A DNA stretch of 64,000 nucleotides from Desulfurococcales archaeon (GTDB lineage Archaea > Thermoproteota > Thermoprotei_A > Sulfolobales > Ignisphaeraceae), in NCBI GenBank assembly GCA_028276605.1, contig JAPYWC010000001.1, forward strand, positions 1-64,000. Direction: 5' to 3'. The notes under the pieces are model-generated. The model worked only from the letters and a program-made list of their open reading frames with translations, was not told where the DNA came from and did no database searches. Below are positions 52,000 to 61,859 of this stretch, one piece after another; positions within the stretch are counted from its first letter, which is position 1; every line of letters starts with the position of its first letter. The translations under genes and the position numbers were made by a program.

Positions 52000-52761
52000 A
52001 TGGCCAAAATGGGTGGCTCAAGACATTTAAAGAGATTGGCTGCACCATGGTTCTGGCCTATTCTTAGAAAGGAGTATAAATGGGTTGTAAAGCCTTCTCC
52101 TGGACCACATCCATTGGATAAATGTATACCTTTACTCCTAGTTATTAGGGACATACTTGGATATGCAAAAACAGCCAGGGAAGCTAAATATATTATTAAT
52201 AGTGGCAAGGTCTTGGTCGATGGCGTTGTCCGCAAAGATTATAAGTTTCCTGTTGGCATGATGGATGTGGTGTCAATACCTGAGGTAGACCTATATATTC
52301 GATTTGTACCCTATCCAACTAAGTACCTATGGTTTATAAAGATACCAAAGGAAGAGGCAAACCTAAAGCTTGTTAGAATAGAGAATAAGACGACAGTTAA
52401 AGGAGGTCATATACAGCTTAATCTATCAGATGGTAGAAACATTTTGATCAGGGTTAGCGACCCTTCAAAACCTGTAGAAGCTGCAGCTTATTCAACTCTT
52501 GATTCGCTACTTATTGAGGTTCCATCACAACGTATAATACAGCATATAAAGATGGGTGTTGGAAAGCTTGCTATAGTTATTGATGGTAAGAATGTTGGGA
52601 GAATCGGTAAGATAGTAAACATTGATATTAAACCTGGTCAGAAAAGAAGAAAAGCTATTGTGACTTTAGAAGATATGCAAGGACATAGGTTCCAAACAAT
52701 ACTCGACTACATTATGGTTATAGGAGAAGAAAAGCCGGTTATAAAGGTCTCTCCTGAGTAA
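52000..52761 (+). CDS. rps4e: Ribosomal protein eS4
   Basis: The chain has GGSRHLKRLAAPWFWPILRK, the S4 RNA-binding domain (TAREAKYIINSGKVLVDGVV) and a KOW part (VGRIGKIVNIDIKPGQKRRK). The ATG at 52000 is preferred, as gaggtagggg lies before it; a GTG at 51988 would add four residues. 253 aa. Confidence 0.97.
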   Translation: MAKMGGSRHLKRLAAPWFWPILRKEYKWVVKPSPGPHPLDKCIPLLLVIRDILGYAKTAREAKYIINSGKVLVDGVVRKDYKFPVGMMDVVSIPEVDLYIRFVPYPTKYLWFIKIPKEEANLKLVRIENKTTVKGGHIQLNLSDGRNILIRVSDPSKPVEAAAYSTLDSLLIEVPSQRIIQHIKMGVGKLAIVIDGKNVGRIGKIVNIDIKPGQKRRKAIVTLEDMQGHRFQTILDYIMVIGEEKPVIKVSPE

Positions 52762-52772
52762 AGGTGAAGTTC

Positions 52773-53411
52773 ATGTCTTTACAAACACAGTTAGTAGCAA
52801 TTAAGAATGGAGCAATAACATTGGCGTATGTGCCTGAGTCATTTAGTAGCAGTGTGCTTAGTCCTGATATTGTTGACCGGATTCTAAAGGACTGGAAAGA
52901 ACATCCAATGAGAGTTCCGGTAATACACAAGGTGACAATAAATATTGCTGTAGGAGGAGCAAGTGAAAGATTGGAGAAAGCTGCAATACTATTAGAGCAA
53001 TTAACAGGGCAGAAACCATCAATAAGAAGAGCAAGGAAAACTATAAAGGAGTTTGGCATAAGTAAGAAACAACCAATAGCAGCTGTTGTCACGTTACGTG
53101 GTTCTAAAGCTCTTGAGTTCCTCAGAAAGGCTTTTCACGCTGTTAACTACACTCTTAAATTTAGTTCATTTGATGAATTTGGTAATGTTAGTTTTGGTAT
53201 TAAGGAGCATCTACTGTTACCAGGTGTGAGGTACGATCCAGAGATAGGGATATTTGGCATGGATGTTGCAATAACTATTGAGAGAAAAGGCTTTAGAGTT
53301 ATTCGAAGAAGAGTTAAGAGAGCATTGTCAATACCTCGTAGACATAGAGTCACAAGAGAGGAGAGCATACTACTTCTAGAAATTCTTTTCAGTGTGAAAG
53401 TAGTTAAATAG
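52773..53411 (+). CDS. rpl5: Ribosomal protein uL5
   Basis: uL5 binds 5S rRNA. Diagnostic stretches are NIAVGGASERLEKAAILLEQ, TGQKPSIRRARKTIKEFGI and ALEFLRKAFHAVNYTLKFSS. The ATG at 52773 has aaggtga in front; a GTG three codons earlier is an alternative. Confidence 0.96.
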   Translation: MSLQTQLVAIKNGAITLAYVPESFSSSVLSPDIVDRILKDWKEHPMRVPVIHKVTINIAVGGASERLEKAAILLEQLTGQKPSIRRARKTIKEFGISKKQPIAAVVTLRGSKALEFLRKAFHAVNYTLKFSSFDEFGNVSFGIKEHLLLPGVRYDPEIGIFGMDVAITIERKGFRVIRRRVKRALSIPRRHRVTREESILLLEILFSVKVVK

Positions 53412-53421
53412 GGGGTGATAT

Positions 53422-53586
53422 ATGGGCAAATATAGATTACCGGCTGAAAGAAAGTATGGTCGTGGAGTACAAGTGTGTAGGAGGTGTGGCTCTAGAGATG
53501 CTGTAATACAGAAGTACGGCATATATCTCTGTAGGCAGTGTTTTAGAGAGTTGGCCATGTCTATAGGATTTAGGAAGTATAACTAG
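53422..53586 (+). CDS. rps14: Ribosomal protein uS14 (zinc type)
   Basis: This 54-aa gene lies in the space between rpl5 and rps8. It begins GKYRLPAERKYGRGVQVC and carries the complete zinc site CRRC...CRQC, ending FRELAMSIGFRKYN. An excellent ribosome binding site (gggggtga) precedes the ATG. It is in the usual place of uS14. Confidence 0.97.
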   Translation: MGKYRLPAERKYGRGVQVCRRCGSRDAVIQKYGIYLCRQCFRELAMSIGFRKYN

Positions 53587-53600
53587 GGTGATGGTACCAA

Positions 53601-54002
53601 ATGACATTACTAGACCCCCTAGCCAATGCACTTGCAACCATAACGAATTGTGAAATGAGAAGAAAGAGCGAGGCTGTATTGTGGCCAGCATCAAAGCTAA
53701 TAATAAATGTATTAAGAGTAATGCAGAGGTATGGCTACATAGGAGAGTTTGAATATATTGACGATGGTAGATGGGGTAAGATTGTTGTTCAACTGCTTGG
53801 CAGAATAAATAAAGCTGGTGTTGTAAAGCCAAGGATCCCTGTGAAATACAGAGATCTTCTCAAAATGCCTCACCACATTAGGAGGTACTTGCCATCAAAG
53901 GATATAGGAATATTAATTATCTCAACAAATCAGGGTGTGTTATCACATCGTGAAGCAATAGAGAAGCATTTAGGAGGCATTCTAATAGCTTATGTGTATT
54001 AG
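53601..54002 (+). CDS. rps8: Ribosomal protein uS8
   Basis: The 133-aa protein has [20 protein letters not shown], the RNA-binding [20 protein letters not shown] and the conserved end [20 protein letters not shown]. It follows uS14 by 14 nt. Confidence 0.97.
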   Translation: MTLLDPLANALATITNCEMRRKSEAVLWPASKLIINVLRVMQRYGYIGEFEYIDDGRWGKIVVQLLGRINKAGVVKPRIPVKYRDLLKMPHHIRRYLPSKDIGILIISTNQGVLSHREAIEKHLGGILIAYVY

Positions 54003-54020
54003 GGAAAGTGGGGTGTGAGA

Positions 54021-54569
54021 ATGGCCAAAGCTGTGCATTTGATAGAGGAAATCACCATTCCAGAGAATGTAAAGGTTGAGATTAACGGAAAAGTAGTCAA
54101 GGTTTCAGGACCCAAAGGAGAACTTGTTAGAAGCTTTGACTATGCAAAGGACATCGACATAAGAGTTGAAAACGGTAAGATAATTATTGAAACATATTTT
54201 GCTAATAGGAGGAAGAAAGCATTATTTTACAGTATTGTTGCTCACATAAACAACATGATAATAGGTGTTACAAAGGGCTGGAGGTACAAATTGAAGATAA
54301 TAACTTCACACTTTCCAGTTACAGTTAAGGTTGTAGGAGGTGAAGTAGTGATAGAGAATTTCTTAGGCGAAAAAGCTCCTAGGAGAGCGAAGATTCTAGA
54401 AGGTGTTAATGTAAAAGTTGAGGGCAAAGATGTGATTGTAGAGGGGATAGACATAGAGAAAGTTGCTCAAACAGCAGCAAATATAGAGCTTGCCACAAAG
54501 GTTAAAGATAAAGATAGGAGGGTATTTGTTGACGGTATTTACATATATGAGAAAGGTGTAGCAGAATGA
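54021..54569 (+). CDS. rpl6: Ribosomal protein uL6
   Basis: Both uL6 repeats are visible: [20 protein letters not shown] with GPKGEL, and a second copy ending in [20 protein letters not shown]. The ATG at 54021 is preceded by gtgtgaga; a GTG two codons before is possible. 182 aa, overlapping rpl32e by 4 nt. Confidence 0.97.
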   Translation: MAKAVHLIEEITIPENVKVEINGKVVKVSGPKGELVRSFDYAKDIDIRVENGKIIIETYFANRRKKALFYSIVAHINNMIIGVTKGWRYKLKIITSHFPVTVKVVGGEVVIENFLGEKAPRRAKILEGVNVKVEGKDVIVEGIDIEKVAQTAANIELATKVKDKDRRVFVDGIYIYEKGVAE

Positions 54570-55018
54570 CAATGGAAACTCATGGTGCTGAGGACATTAA
54601 GGCTCTAATGCAGAAGCGAGTAGAGGTCTTGAAAAAGTTACGTGAACGACGAAAAATAGTATTGCAAAAACTAAGGATTAAGGCAAAGAAACCAGAATTT
54701 CTACGCTGGCTATGGTGGAAGTTTGCAAAGTTTGAGAATAACCTGAAATGGAAGAGGCCTAGAGGAAAGGACAACCCTGTAAGACTTGCTCTAAAGGGTT
54801 ACCCACCAAAAGCATCAATAGGTTATGGAATACCTGACGAGCTAAAGAATCTGCATCCAACAGGTTTGCTACCTGTCGTTGTTAGGAATATTAAAGAATT
54901 GGAAAGGTTGGATCCATCAAAGCACATAATATATATAGCATCTGAGGTAGGCTTAAAAAAGAGGCTTGAAATACTACAGGTAGCTAAGTCTAAAGGATTT
55001 AGAGTAGCAAACGCATAA
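54566..55018 (+). CDS. rpl32e: Ribosomal protein eL32
   Basis: The archaeal eL32 core is clear: [40 protein letters not shown] and [21 protein letters not shown] 50-residue helical N-terminal extension precedes it. It lies between uL6 and eL19 as in other archaea. Confidence 0.96.
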   Translation: MTMETHGAEDIKALMQKRVEVLKKLRERRKIVLQKLRIKAKKPEFLRWLWWKFAKFENNLKWKRPRGKDNPVRLALKGYPPKASIGYGIPDELKNLHPTGLLPVVVRNIKELERLDPSKHIIYIASEVGLKKRLEILQVAKSKGFRVANA

Positions 55019-55032
55019 AGGGTGCTACTAAA

Positions 55033-55491
55033 ATGGATCTTAGCTATCAAAGGAGACTGGCAGCCGAAATATTAGGTGTAGGCGAAAACAGGATCAGGTT
55101 TGATCCTACAGCACTTGATAAGGTGGAGGCAGCTATCACAAGGGAAGAAATAAAGAGACTCATTCACGAGGGAATCATTTACGCAATTCAAGAAAGAAGG
55201 AATTCAAGGGGTCGAATAAAGGAATTTCATGAAGAACGTAAAAAGGGTAGACATAGAGGTTATGGAAGAAGAAAAGGTGAGAAAGGAGCTAGAACTGATC
55301 CTAAGAGGCAGTGGATGAATAGAATAAGAAAGCTTAGAGCATTCTTAAAGTGGTTGCGCGATCACGGAATTATAGATAGGAGAACATATAGAATGCTCTA
55401 TAGAAAAGCAAAGGGAGGAGCGTTTGATAGTTTAGCCTCTCTTAAGAGATATATGAAGGAGTATGGGCTACTTCCACAAGATTATAAGTAG
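55033..55491 (+). CDS. rpl19e: Ribosomal protein eL19
   Basis: The 152-aa protein starts DLSYQRRLAAEILGVGENRI and contains RHRGYGRRKGEKGARTDPKR and WMNRIRKLRAFLKWLRDHGI, all diagnostic. Confidence 0.98.
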   Translation: MDLSYQRRLAAEILGVGENRIRFDPTALDKVEAAITREEIKRLIHEGIIYAIQERRNSRGRIKEFHEERKKGRHRGYGRRKGEKGARTDPKRQWMNRIRKLRAFLKWLRDHGIIDRRTYRMLYRKAKGGAFDSLASLKRYMKEYGLLPQDYK

Positions 55492-55505
55492 GTGATGAAT
55501 AGGTT

Positions 55506-56153
55506 ATGGCACGAGGTCCAAACTATAAAGTTCCAAGAAAGAGAAGGTTATTAGGTAAGACAAACTATTATATGCGTTATAGACTATTTAGACGACATAA
55601 ATACATAGCACTTGTGATAAGAAAGACAAACAAGTACATACTTGTGCAGTTCATATATCCAACAGCTATAGGAGACTTCACATTAGTTGCTGCACATAGT
55701 AGAGAGCTTGTAAAGCTATTTGGCTGGAGAGCTGGTACAAAGAATACACCTGCAGCATACCTAGTAGGATTATTAGCTGGTTTAAGAGCTCGAAAAATGG
55801 GCATAAAGTATGCTGTCCCGTATATCGGGCTCCACAGACCCGTTAAAGGATCAAAGATCTTTGCAGTAATCAAAGGGGTGCTAGATGCGGGGGTAGAGGT
55901 TCCTGTTGATAAGGAGATGCTACCTGATGATAATAGAATAAGAGGTGTTACAATAGCGGAATACGCAAAAATGCTGAGTGAACAGAATCCAGAGAAATTC
56001 AGGAGGCAGTTCTCAGCACTGCTGGCTCAAGGATTTGATCCTAGGAACATAGTTGAGCACTTTGAACAGGTTAAAAATCTTATTCTGCAGGTCTACTCGA
56101 ATATTCCAGAGAGTAAGGAGGCAGAGAGTATAATTGAGCAATTACCTAAGTAA
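55506..56153 (+). CDS. rpl18: Ribosomal protein uL18
   Basis: This archaeal-type uL18 (215 aa, 5S rRNA binding) has GPNYKVPRKRRLLGKTNYYM, TNKYILVQFIYPTAIGDFTL and a long C-terminal extension with ALLAQGFDPRNIVEHFEQVK. Confidence 0.97.
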   Translation: MARGPNYKVPRKRRLLGKTNYYMRYRLFRRHKYIALVIRKTNKYILVQFIYPTAIGDFTLVAAHSRELVKLFGWRAGTKNTPAAYLVGLLAGLRARKMGIKYAVPYIGLHRPVKGSKIFAVIKGVLDAGVEVPVDKEMLPDDNRIRGVTIAEYAKMLSEQNPEKFRRQFSALLAQGFDPRNIVEHFEQVKNLILQVYSNIPESKEAESIIEQLPK

Positions 56154-56174
56154 ATATTGGTTGGGAGGGTTTAG

Positions 56175-56816
56175 ATGAGCAGTCGTATAAATATTGAGGA
56201 GTGGACTCCTAGAACAAGAGTTGGTTGGATGGTAAAGGAAGGTAAAATAACGTCAATAGATCAGATATTTGCATTAAACTTGCCTATTATGGAGCCCGAG
56301 ATTGTCGACATTTTGCTACCCAACTTGAAGTACGAGATATTAGATGTAGTGATGGTTCAAAAAATGACTGATGCTGGTAGGATATCTAGGTTTAGGGTTG
56401 TTGTGGCAGTTGGAAATGAGGATGGATATGTAGGGGTTGGCGTAGGCAAAGCAAAACAACTTAGAACAGCGATTGAGAAGGCTCTTATCGATGCAAAGCT
56501 CAATATTGTTCCAGTAAGGAGAGGTTGCGGTAGTTGGGAATGTAACTGTAAAGAACCTCATTCTGTGCCATTTAGGGTTAGAGGAAAGAGTGGTAGCGTT
56601 GAAGTAGTTTTAATTCCAGCGCCTCTAGGTACAGGTCTTGTAGCAGGTGATGTGGCGAAGGCTGTTCTCAGATTAGCAGGGATAAGGGATGTATGGACCT
56701 TTACTAGGGGCGAGACGAGAACAACAATAAACTTTGCAAAAGCAGTGTATGATGCGCTTAAGAATACAAACAAGCTTGTAACACCAGCTGATTGGGGTAA
56801 GAAGGCATGGGAGTAG
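56175..56816 (+). CDS. rps5: Ribosomal protein uS5
   Basis: The archaeal uS5 has [20 protein letters not shown], the double-stranded RNA-binding [20 protein letters not shown] and [20 protein letters not shown]. It also has an insert [18 protein letters not shown] typical of archaeal forms. It overlaps uL30 by 10 nt. Confidence 0.97.
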   Translation: MSSRINIEEWTPRTRVGWMVKEGKITSIDQIFALNLPIMEPEIVDILLPNLKYEILDVVMVQKMTDAGRISRFRVVVAVGNEDGYVGVGVGKAKQLRTAIEKALIDAKLNIVPVRRGCGSWECNCKEPHSVPFRVRGKSGSVEVVLIPAPLGTGLVAGDVAKAVLRLAGIRDVWTFTRGETRTTINFAKAVYDALKNTNKLVTPADWGKKAWE

Positions 56817-57340
56817 AAAAATTAAAGCCTATAGAAAGCAAAGGACAGGAGGTTACACAACAAGTACCAATATATGCAGTGATCAGGATAAGAGGAACTG
56901 TAGGAGTGCCATACGATATTGAGTACACATTAAGATTGTTAAGACTTGTAAGGAAGTTTCATTGTGTTATATATCCTGCAACCCCATCAATAATAGGAAT
57001 GCTAGAAAAAGCTAAGGATTGGATAACATGGGGGGAGATAGATTATGAAACACTTGTTGAATTACTTAGGAAGAGAGGGCGGATTAGAGGAAATAAACCA
57101 TTAACAGATGAGTATGTGCAAAAGGTACTAGGGCTATCAGGGATAGAGGAACTAGCTAGAAAGATACTAGAAGGCAAGATATTATTCCACAAACTTGAGG
57201 ATTACGGCATTAAGCCGGTGTTTAGACTTCATCCGCCAAGGAAAGGATTCAAGGGTAGCATCAAGAAACCCTATAAGGATGGAGGTGAATTAGGTTATAG
57301 AGGTAAAGCAATAAATGAGCTCTTAAAGAGGATGATATGA
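56807..57340 (+). CDS. rpl30: Ribosomal protein uL30
   Basis: The sequence has [40 protein letters not shown] and the long archaeal/eukaryotic L7-type extension ending [20 protein letters not shown]. It is 177 aa, starting inside the rps5 end. Confidence 0.96.
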   Translation: MGVEKLKPIESKGQEVTQQVPIYAVIRIRGTVGVPYDIEYTLRLLRLVRKFHCVIYPATPSIIGMLEKAKDWITWGEIDYETLVELLRKRGRIRGNKPLTDEYVQKVLGLSGIEELARKILEGKILFHKLEDYGIKPVFRLHPPRKGFKGSIKKPYKDGGELGYRGKAINELLKRMI

Positions 57341-57341
57341 T

Positions 57342-57803
57342 ATGGTTGTGCGTAGAGAGAAGAAAAGTAGGAAAATGCATGGTTACAGAAACAGAGGTTG
57401 GGGTAATGTAGGTCAGCATAGGAAGTCAGGATCACGAGGAGGTAGAGGTGCGGCAGGCTTTCACAAACATAAGTGGACTTGGGTTCTGAAGTATTTCAGA
57501 GACTGGTTTGGCAAAGAAGGTTTCCTTCCAAGAAGGAGCAGAATAGAGTATAGAGCAATAAACTTAGATCAATTAAATGAGATTGTAAAGAAAATGATGC
57601 TATCGGGTTCGGCTGTGGTGGAGAATGGAAGGATCGTTGTTAATTTGGCGTCAATGGGGGTAAACAAGTTGCTTGGAAGTGGTAGGATAGAATACCCAGT
57701 GAAAGTCATAGTATTCAGTTGTTCAGAGAAAGCGAGAGAAAAGATAGAAAAAGCTGGTGGTATAGTACAAATCCTCTCTCCCGTTGCTTCGCAAAGTAGC
57801 TAG
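57342..57803 (+). CDS. rpl15: Ribosomal protein uL15
   Basis: The glycine/arginine-rich start (MHGYRNRGWGNVGQHRKSGS, GRGAAGFHKHKWTW) and the C-terminal VKVIVFSCSEKAREKIEKAG are diagnostic. It is the last ribosomal gene of the run before secY, which seems to have its own promoter. Confidence 0.97.
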   Translation: MVVRREKKSRKMHGYRNRGWGNVGQHRKSGSRGGRGAAGFHKHKWTWVLKYFRDWFGKEGFLPRRSRIEYRAINLDQLNEIVKKMMLSGSAVVENGRIVVNLASMGVNKLLGSGRIEYPVKVIVFSCSEKAREKIEKAGGIVQILSPVASQSS

Positions 57804-57910
57804 AGATATATCAAAGCTATTACATTAACAAAGTAATATTTTAGGCCATCATATTGTTATTAACTTTGCATCCTTTTTGCAATAGAGTTTCCTATCAAAT
57901 TTGCAGTGCG

Positions 57911-57919
57911 CTTTTATTT
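57911..57919 (+). promoter_or_regulatory. TATA box for secY
   Basis: cttttattt lies about 66 bp before the secY ATG in a 173-bp gap, unusual in a region where spacers are otherwise below 25 bp. It suggests that secY can be expressed apart from the ribosomal genes. Confidence 0.45.
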
Positions 57920-57976
57920 CCTTTACTAAGGAAGTTTTAGTGGACAGGTAATATTAACAAGCTTTGGGATCCTAGA

Positions 57977-59350
57977 ATGAGATTCATAGATATTTTAGCA
58001 ATGTTAGGCAAGGTAGTACCATCAGCTCCTAAACCAGTGAAAAAAGTTCCTTTGGGTAGAAGAATTATCTATACAGTACTTGCAGCAATAGCTTACATTA
58101 TGTTAGCATCCACACCTCTCTACGGTATTGAACCTGGAAGGCAAGGAATGTTTGGAGTGTCGCCATTGCTAAACATAATGCTTGCAATGCAGTCTGGTAC
58201 GTTTGCACAGCTTGGAATAGGTCCTATAGTTACAGCTGGTTTAATCCTACAAATACTTGCTGGAGCAAAACTTATAGATGTCGATTTTAATGATCCTGAG
58301 GATAGGGCTCTGTTTACGCTGGCAACTAAAGGGCTGGCAGTCATACTTGCCGTTGTGGAAGCTATAGGGTTTGTTGTTAGTGGAACTTATTGGACTATTC
58401 CACAAGCTGTTCCACTATGGGTTAAGATTGCTGTTGTAATTCAGCTGACGTGGGGAGCATTGGTGCTGATAATGCTGGATGAAGCTATTCAGAAGGGTTG
58501 GGGTCTTGGTAGTGGAGTAAGTCTTTTCATTTTACTAGGTGTTTCATGGAGGTTCTTCGGTGATTTGCTGGCCACAGAAAAGGTTGGAAATGTTACATTT
58601 GGTCTAATACCATACATTATCGATTCCATATCCATGGGCCAGTTTAACTTCTGGGACGCTTTCATAGGAAGATTGCGTGAGGGTTACCCAACTATTGTAG
58701 GGCTTATAGTGACAATAGCCCTAATACTTATTATAGCATACCTAACAGTTGCAAGAATAAACATACCAATTGTTATTAGCAGATATGGAGGGCTAAAGAC
58801 CAGGATACCGCTTCAGCTACTCTATGTATCAAATATACCAGTTCTGCTTACAGGTATCGTTATATCAGATATATTGCTATTCCTAAACTTACTTCAAGGT
58901 TATATAGGTGCGAATGCAGTCCTCACAATACGCGCTTATCTATCACCACCGACAATATTCAGTTTTATCGATAGGCCATGGCAAGCTTTAGCATACATTG
59001 CTATGTTTTTAGCGATGTGCATGTTATTCGGTATTCTATGGATTGAAATAGCAGGTCTAAACCCTGAGGCCCAAGCAGAAAACCTCATAAATGCTGGTCT
59101 TGAGATACCTGGCATGAGAAGGAATCCAAGAGCACTGGCACCATATTTAGCAAGGTATATCTATCCACTTACAGCATTTAGCTCTCTTGTTGTGGCTATA
59201 ATTGCCTTGATAGGAGACCTATTTGGAAGTTTTGGTACAGGCGTAGGAATACTACTTGCTGTAGGCATACTCTATAACTACTACCAAATATTGGTATATG
59301 AGCAGGCTATCGAGACATACCCATTGCTCAGGAGGCTCGTAGGCGAATAG
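57977..59350 (+). CDS. secY: Protein translocase subunit SecY
   Basis: SecY forms the membrane channel for protein export. The 457-aa chain shows ten hydrophobic segments, the plug region LLNIMLAMQSGTFAQLGIGP, and WGLGSGVSLFILLGVSW. The cytoplasmic loop with RYGGLKTRIPLQLLYVSNIP and ALAPYLARYIYPLTAF follows. Classical position after uL15. Confidence 0.97.
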   Translation: MRFIDILAMLGKVVPSAPKPVKKVPLGRRIIYTVLAAIAYIMLASTPLYGIEPGRQGMFGVSPLLNIMLAMQSGTFAQLGIGPIVTAGLILQILAGAKLIDVDFNDPEDRALFTLATKGLAVILAVVEAIGFVVSGTYWTIPQAVPLWVKIAVVIQLTWGALVLIMLDEAIQKGWGLGSGVSLFILLGVSWRFFGDLLATEKVGNVTFGLIPYIIDSISMGQFNFWDAFIGRLREGYPTIVGLIVTIALILIIAYLTVARINIPIVISRYGGLKTRIPLQLLYVSNIPVLLTGIVISDILLFLNLLQGYIGANAVLTIRAYLSPPTIFSFIDRPWQALAYIAMFLAMCMLFGILWIEIAGLNPEAQAENLINAGLEIPGMRRNPRALAPYLARYIYPLTAFSSLVVAIIALIGDLFGSFGTGVGILLAVGILYNYYQILVYEQAIETYPLLRRLVGE

Positions 59351-59353
59351 CAA

Positions 59354-59815
59354 ATGAATATGGTAATAATGCTGGCAATTGCGGTAAGTATTGGCACCAA
59401 TATCTTAGCGCTTTACGGTATTTCAAATGTTATTCAACGATTCAAGGTGTTACAAAATGATGTACGAATAGATAGGTCGCTAAGAAAGGCCTACATAAGC
59501 AGAAAGAAGCGTGAAGCTGTAGCAACGCAAGTGCGTAAGATTAGAGGGATGGTATCAAAATTAACGCTATTTCACTTCTTAATACCTTTTTCAGCGTATA
59601 TACTGGCACTAGTTCTCTACACAATACTTTCAATAATTATATTTAAGGAATACGTAATGTTTGTCTATGTGCACGAGCTTTGCTTAGCCCCTATCCCTAT
59701 TGCCTACCCATTTAATAATACATGCACAGTTTCAATAATGTGGCTACACTTCCTAATTTTTATCACGTTCTTCCCACTCTACGATTACTTGACCAAGAAA
59801 TATCTTGGTGAATAG
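59354..59815 (+). CDS. DUF106 / EMC3-YidC-like membrane insertase
   Basis: The archaeal Oxa1-superfamily protein (Ylp1, TMCO1/EMC3 related) has a first membrane helix (about 3-24). A long basic cytoplasmic stretch (RKAYISRKKREAVATQVRKI) and two further helices after residue 70 follow. It starts 3 nt after secY, and this secY-DUF106-eL34 order is common in archaea, supporting a role in membrane-protein insertion. At 153 aa it is normal. Confidence 0.84.
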   Translation: MNMVIMLAIAVSIGTNILALYGISNVIQRFKVLQNDVRIDRSLRKAYISRKKREAVATQVRKIRGMVSKLTLFHFLIPFSAYILALVLYTILSIIIFKEYVMFVYVHELCLAPIPIAYPFNNTCTVSIMWLHFLIFITFFPLYDYLTKKYLGE

Positions 59816-59923
59816 ATTTTCGCAGCAAGGTTCACCAGCTAGAGTAAGCTTATAAGCAAACAGCAAAAAGAAATGATTTGGGACTATTACAGCTATAGCC
59901 AATAATAAGAGGTTGTTCATGCC

Positions 59924-60199
59924 ATGGTCAGACCTATGCAAAGATCGAGATCTTTAAAAAGAGTCTACAGAAGAACACCAGGAGGCAGAACAGTAGTTCA
60001 CTATGAAAGAAGGAAGAGAACGCTGATGAGATGCGCACGGTGTGGTGCTATCCTGTTTGGCGTTCCAACAACGGATAAACTTAGAAGAAGCTTACCAAAA
60101 TCCTCAAAACGTCCTGAGAGAATGTTTGGCGGATTCCTTTGTGCTCGTTGCTTAAGGGAGGTACTAAAGCAAGTGGTGAGAGAATCTGTGTCTCGATAA
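59924..60199 (+). CDS. rpl34e: Ribosomal protein eL34
   Basis: The 91-aa protein starts PMQRSRSLKRVYRRTPGGRT and has two Cys pairs (MRCARCGAILFG and FLCARCLREVLK). A TATA-like agcttataagc lies near 59850. The cytidylate kinase frame begins at its stop codon. Confidence 0.96.
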   Translation: MVRPMQRSRSLKRVYRRTPGGRTVVHYERRKRTLMRCARCGAILFGVPTTDKLRRSLPKSSKRPERMFGGFLCARCLREVLKQVVRESVSR

Positions 60200-60200
60200 G

Positions 60201-60752
60201 GTAGTCATAGTCATTGGAGGACCTTCTGGTAGCGGAAAGACTACAGTGGCAAAGCTTCTTGCACAAAGGTTGGGGCTTCGTCATGTATCTGTTGGGCAAC
60301 TTTTTAGAAGAATTGCTGAAGAAAGAGGCTTAACATTAGCTCAGTTATCAGAACTAGCAGAGAGGGATCCATCCATAGATCTAACGCTTGATAACCTCGC
60401 TAGAAAGGAGGCTGAGAAAGGTGCTGTTGTGATAGACGGTCATGTAGCACCATGGCTTTTAAAAGATGTGGCAACTCTGCGTGTAGCAATAATTGCCAGC
60501 TTTGAAACGCGTATTAAGCGACTTGCTCAAAGAGATGGTAAACCCATAGAGGAGGTCGAGAAGGAAACATTACAAAGAGAAGAATCAGAGCGCAGAAGGT
60601 ATCTAAGGCTCTACAATATCGATACATCAAACTTCTCTGAGTTTGACCTTGTGATTAACAGTGAAAGATTTTCGCCAGATGATATAGTTGAGATAATATT
60701 GAAAGCGCTTGAAGCAATATGTAAAAAGGCAGGAAATAAATACAGGAAGTAG
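60201..60752 (+). CDS. cmk: Cytidylate kinase with no standard start codon
   Basis: Cmk phosphorylates CMP and dCMP. The P-loop IGGPSGSGKTTVAKLLAQRL is encoded at 60213-60272, while the first ATG/GTG/TTG of the frame (GTG 60246) would delete it. Upstream, the frame is open only to a TGA at 60177 and has no ATG, GTG or TTG. The position given (GTA 60201) is nominal; CTG 60186 and ATA 60207 are other options, next to the eL34 stop. The rest (VVIDGHVAPWLL, RLAQRDGKPIEE) is normal, about 183 aa. Confidence 0.88.
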   Translation, partial: VVIVIGGPSGSGKTTVAKLLAQRLGLRHVSVGQLFRRIAEERGLTLAQLSELAERDPSIDLTLDNLARKEAEKGAVVIDGHVAPWLLKDVATLRVAIIASFETRIKRLAQRDGKPIEEVEKETLQREESERRRYLRLYNIDTSNFSEFDLVINSERFSPDDIVEIILKALEAICKKAGNKYRK

Positions 60753-60799
60753 ACGATAAATTGATGCAGTGTTATCCGGAATCAAAGGTGGCAACTAAA

Positions 60800-61513
60800 A
60801 TGTCAAAATCAGCTTCAAAGATTTTAGAAGCTTTATCAATGCTTGTACCCTTAGTTATTGTAAGTATAGTAATACTTAGCTTTAAGGATTTGCTCTTCAG
60901 TGCATTTATGAAAATGAATTTGGGTGTTGCTTCGTTTCTCATATCCTTTGTGGCTTCACTTTCAATAGTTCCAATACCGAGTACATACATACTTTTCTCT
61001 TTAGTAGCATTAAATAAAGGGCTTTCATATGGATTGGTAGTAGTTATGGCATTAACTGGAGGATTAGGGGCAGCATTAGGAGAAGCCGCAGCTTGGATTA
61101 TAGGAAAGGCAAGTGGCAAGGTACTGGAAAACACAGAATATATGAAGCATATCTCTGCGTTACTAAAGCTTATTAATATGTGGGGGTATGGGGCTATAGC
61201 ATTACTTGTATTTATTTTTGCATTTACTATGTTACCGGATAAGATAATTTATTTGCCTCTTGGTATGATGGGGTATAGTTTATGGAAAATACTGCCCATC
61301 ACTATTCTAGGCAAAATACTCATGTTACTTGTAGTACTTACTGTAGGCAAAGTTTGGGGTGATATTTTAGAGGAGCCTCCAATACTCAGCACAGAAATCA
61401 CATTCCTAATTATGACAGCTCTACTAGTAGCTGTTATGCTTTTACTTATTGTAATAGATTGGAGCACAATAGTTTTACGCATCATTGAGAAAAGAAGTGC
61501 TAAGGCAAAATAA
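60800..61513 (+). CDS. VTT/DedA-like (SNARE-associated) membrane protein
   Basis: The predicted 237-aa protein has five or six membrane segments. The VTT-domain features are IPIPSTYILFSLVALNKGLS and LGAALGEAAAWIIGKASGK, where a re-entrant helix and a conserved Gly/Glu block occur. Members of the family are lipid scramblases or polyprenyl-phosphate/ion transporters in other organisms; the archaeal substrate is unknown. ATG at 60800 has aaaggtgg in front; in-frame starts at 60761 and 60764 would add 12-13 residues. Confidence 0.77.
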   Translation: MSKSASKILEALSMLVPLVIVSIVILSFKDLLFSAFMKMNLGVASFLISFVASLSIVPIPSTYILFSLVALNKGLSYGLVVVMALTGGLGAALGEAAAWIIGKASGKVLENTEYMKHISALLKLINMWGYGAIALLVFIFAFTMLPDKIIYLPLGMMGYSLWKILPITILGKILMLLVVLTVGKVWGDILEEPPILSTEITFLIMTALLVAVMLLLIVIDWSTIVLRIIEKRSAKAK

Positions 61514-61558
61514 AGCCTTATTACAGCATTATTGAGTAACTAGTTTTTAACAATTCAA

Positions 61559-61636
<78 letters not shown>

Positions 61637-61710
61637 TTTCTATATACATTTTTTAATTCCTGGAAGCAAAAGAGCATCATTATATCTTCTCTTATTGTAT
61701 TGTTTAATAT

Positions 61711-61798
61711 TGGCGCCGGGGGCGGGATTTGAACCCGCGCGGGGTGTTCCCCCACCGGCTCTCCAGGCCGGCCCCTTAGACCGCTCGGGCACCCCGGC
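61711..61798 (-). tRNA. tRNA-Ser (GGA)
   Basis: The reverse strand folds as a class II tRNA: acceptor GCCGGGG/CCCCGGC, anticodon stem CCGGC/GCCGG with loop CTGGAGA (anticodon GGA), and a long variable arm (TGGGGGAACACCCC). The T arm is GCGGG-TTCAAAT-CCCGC. The discriminator is G and CCA is encoded. It is convergent with tRNA-Arg(CCG), 74 bp away. Confidence 0.95.
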
Positions 61799-61859
61799 AT
61801 CTACTAATCTTTTGCGGTACAGAAATCTTTAGAGTATTTCGTGCTTTATATTTCTAACG

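Noticed and set aside
60246..60752. Cytidylate kinase starting at GTG 60246
   Set aside because: This start would remove the P-loop that is encoded in frame just upstream, so it cannot give an active enzyme.
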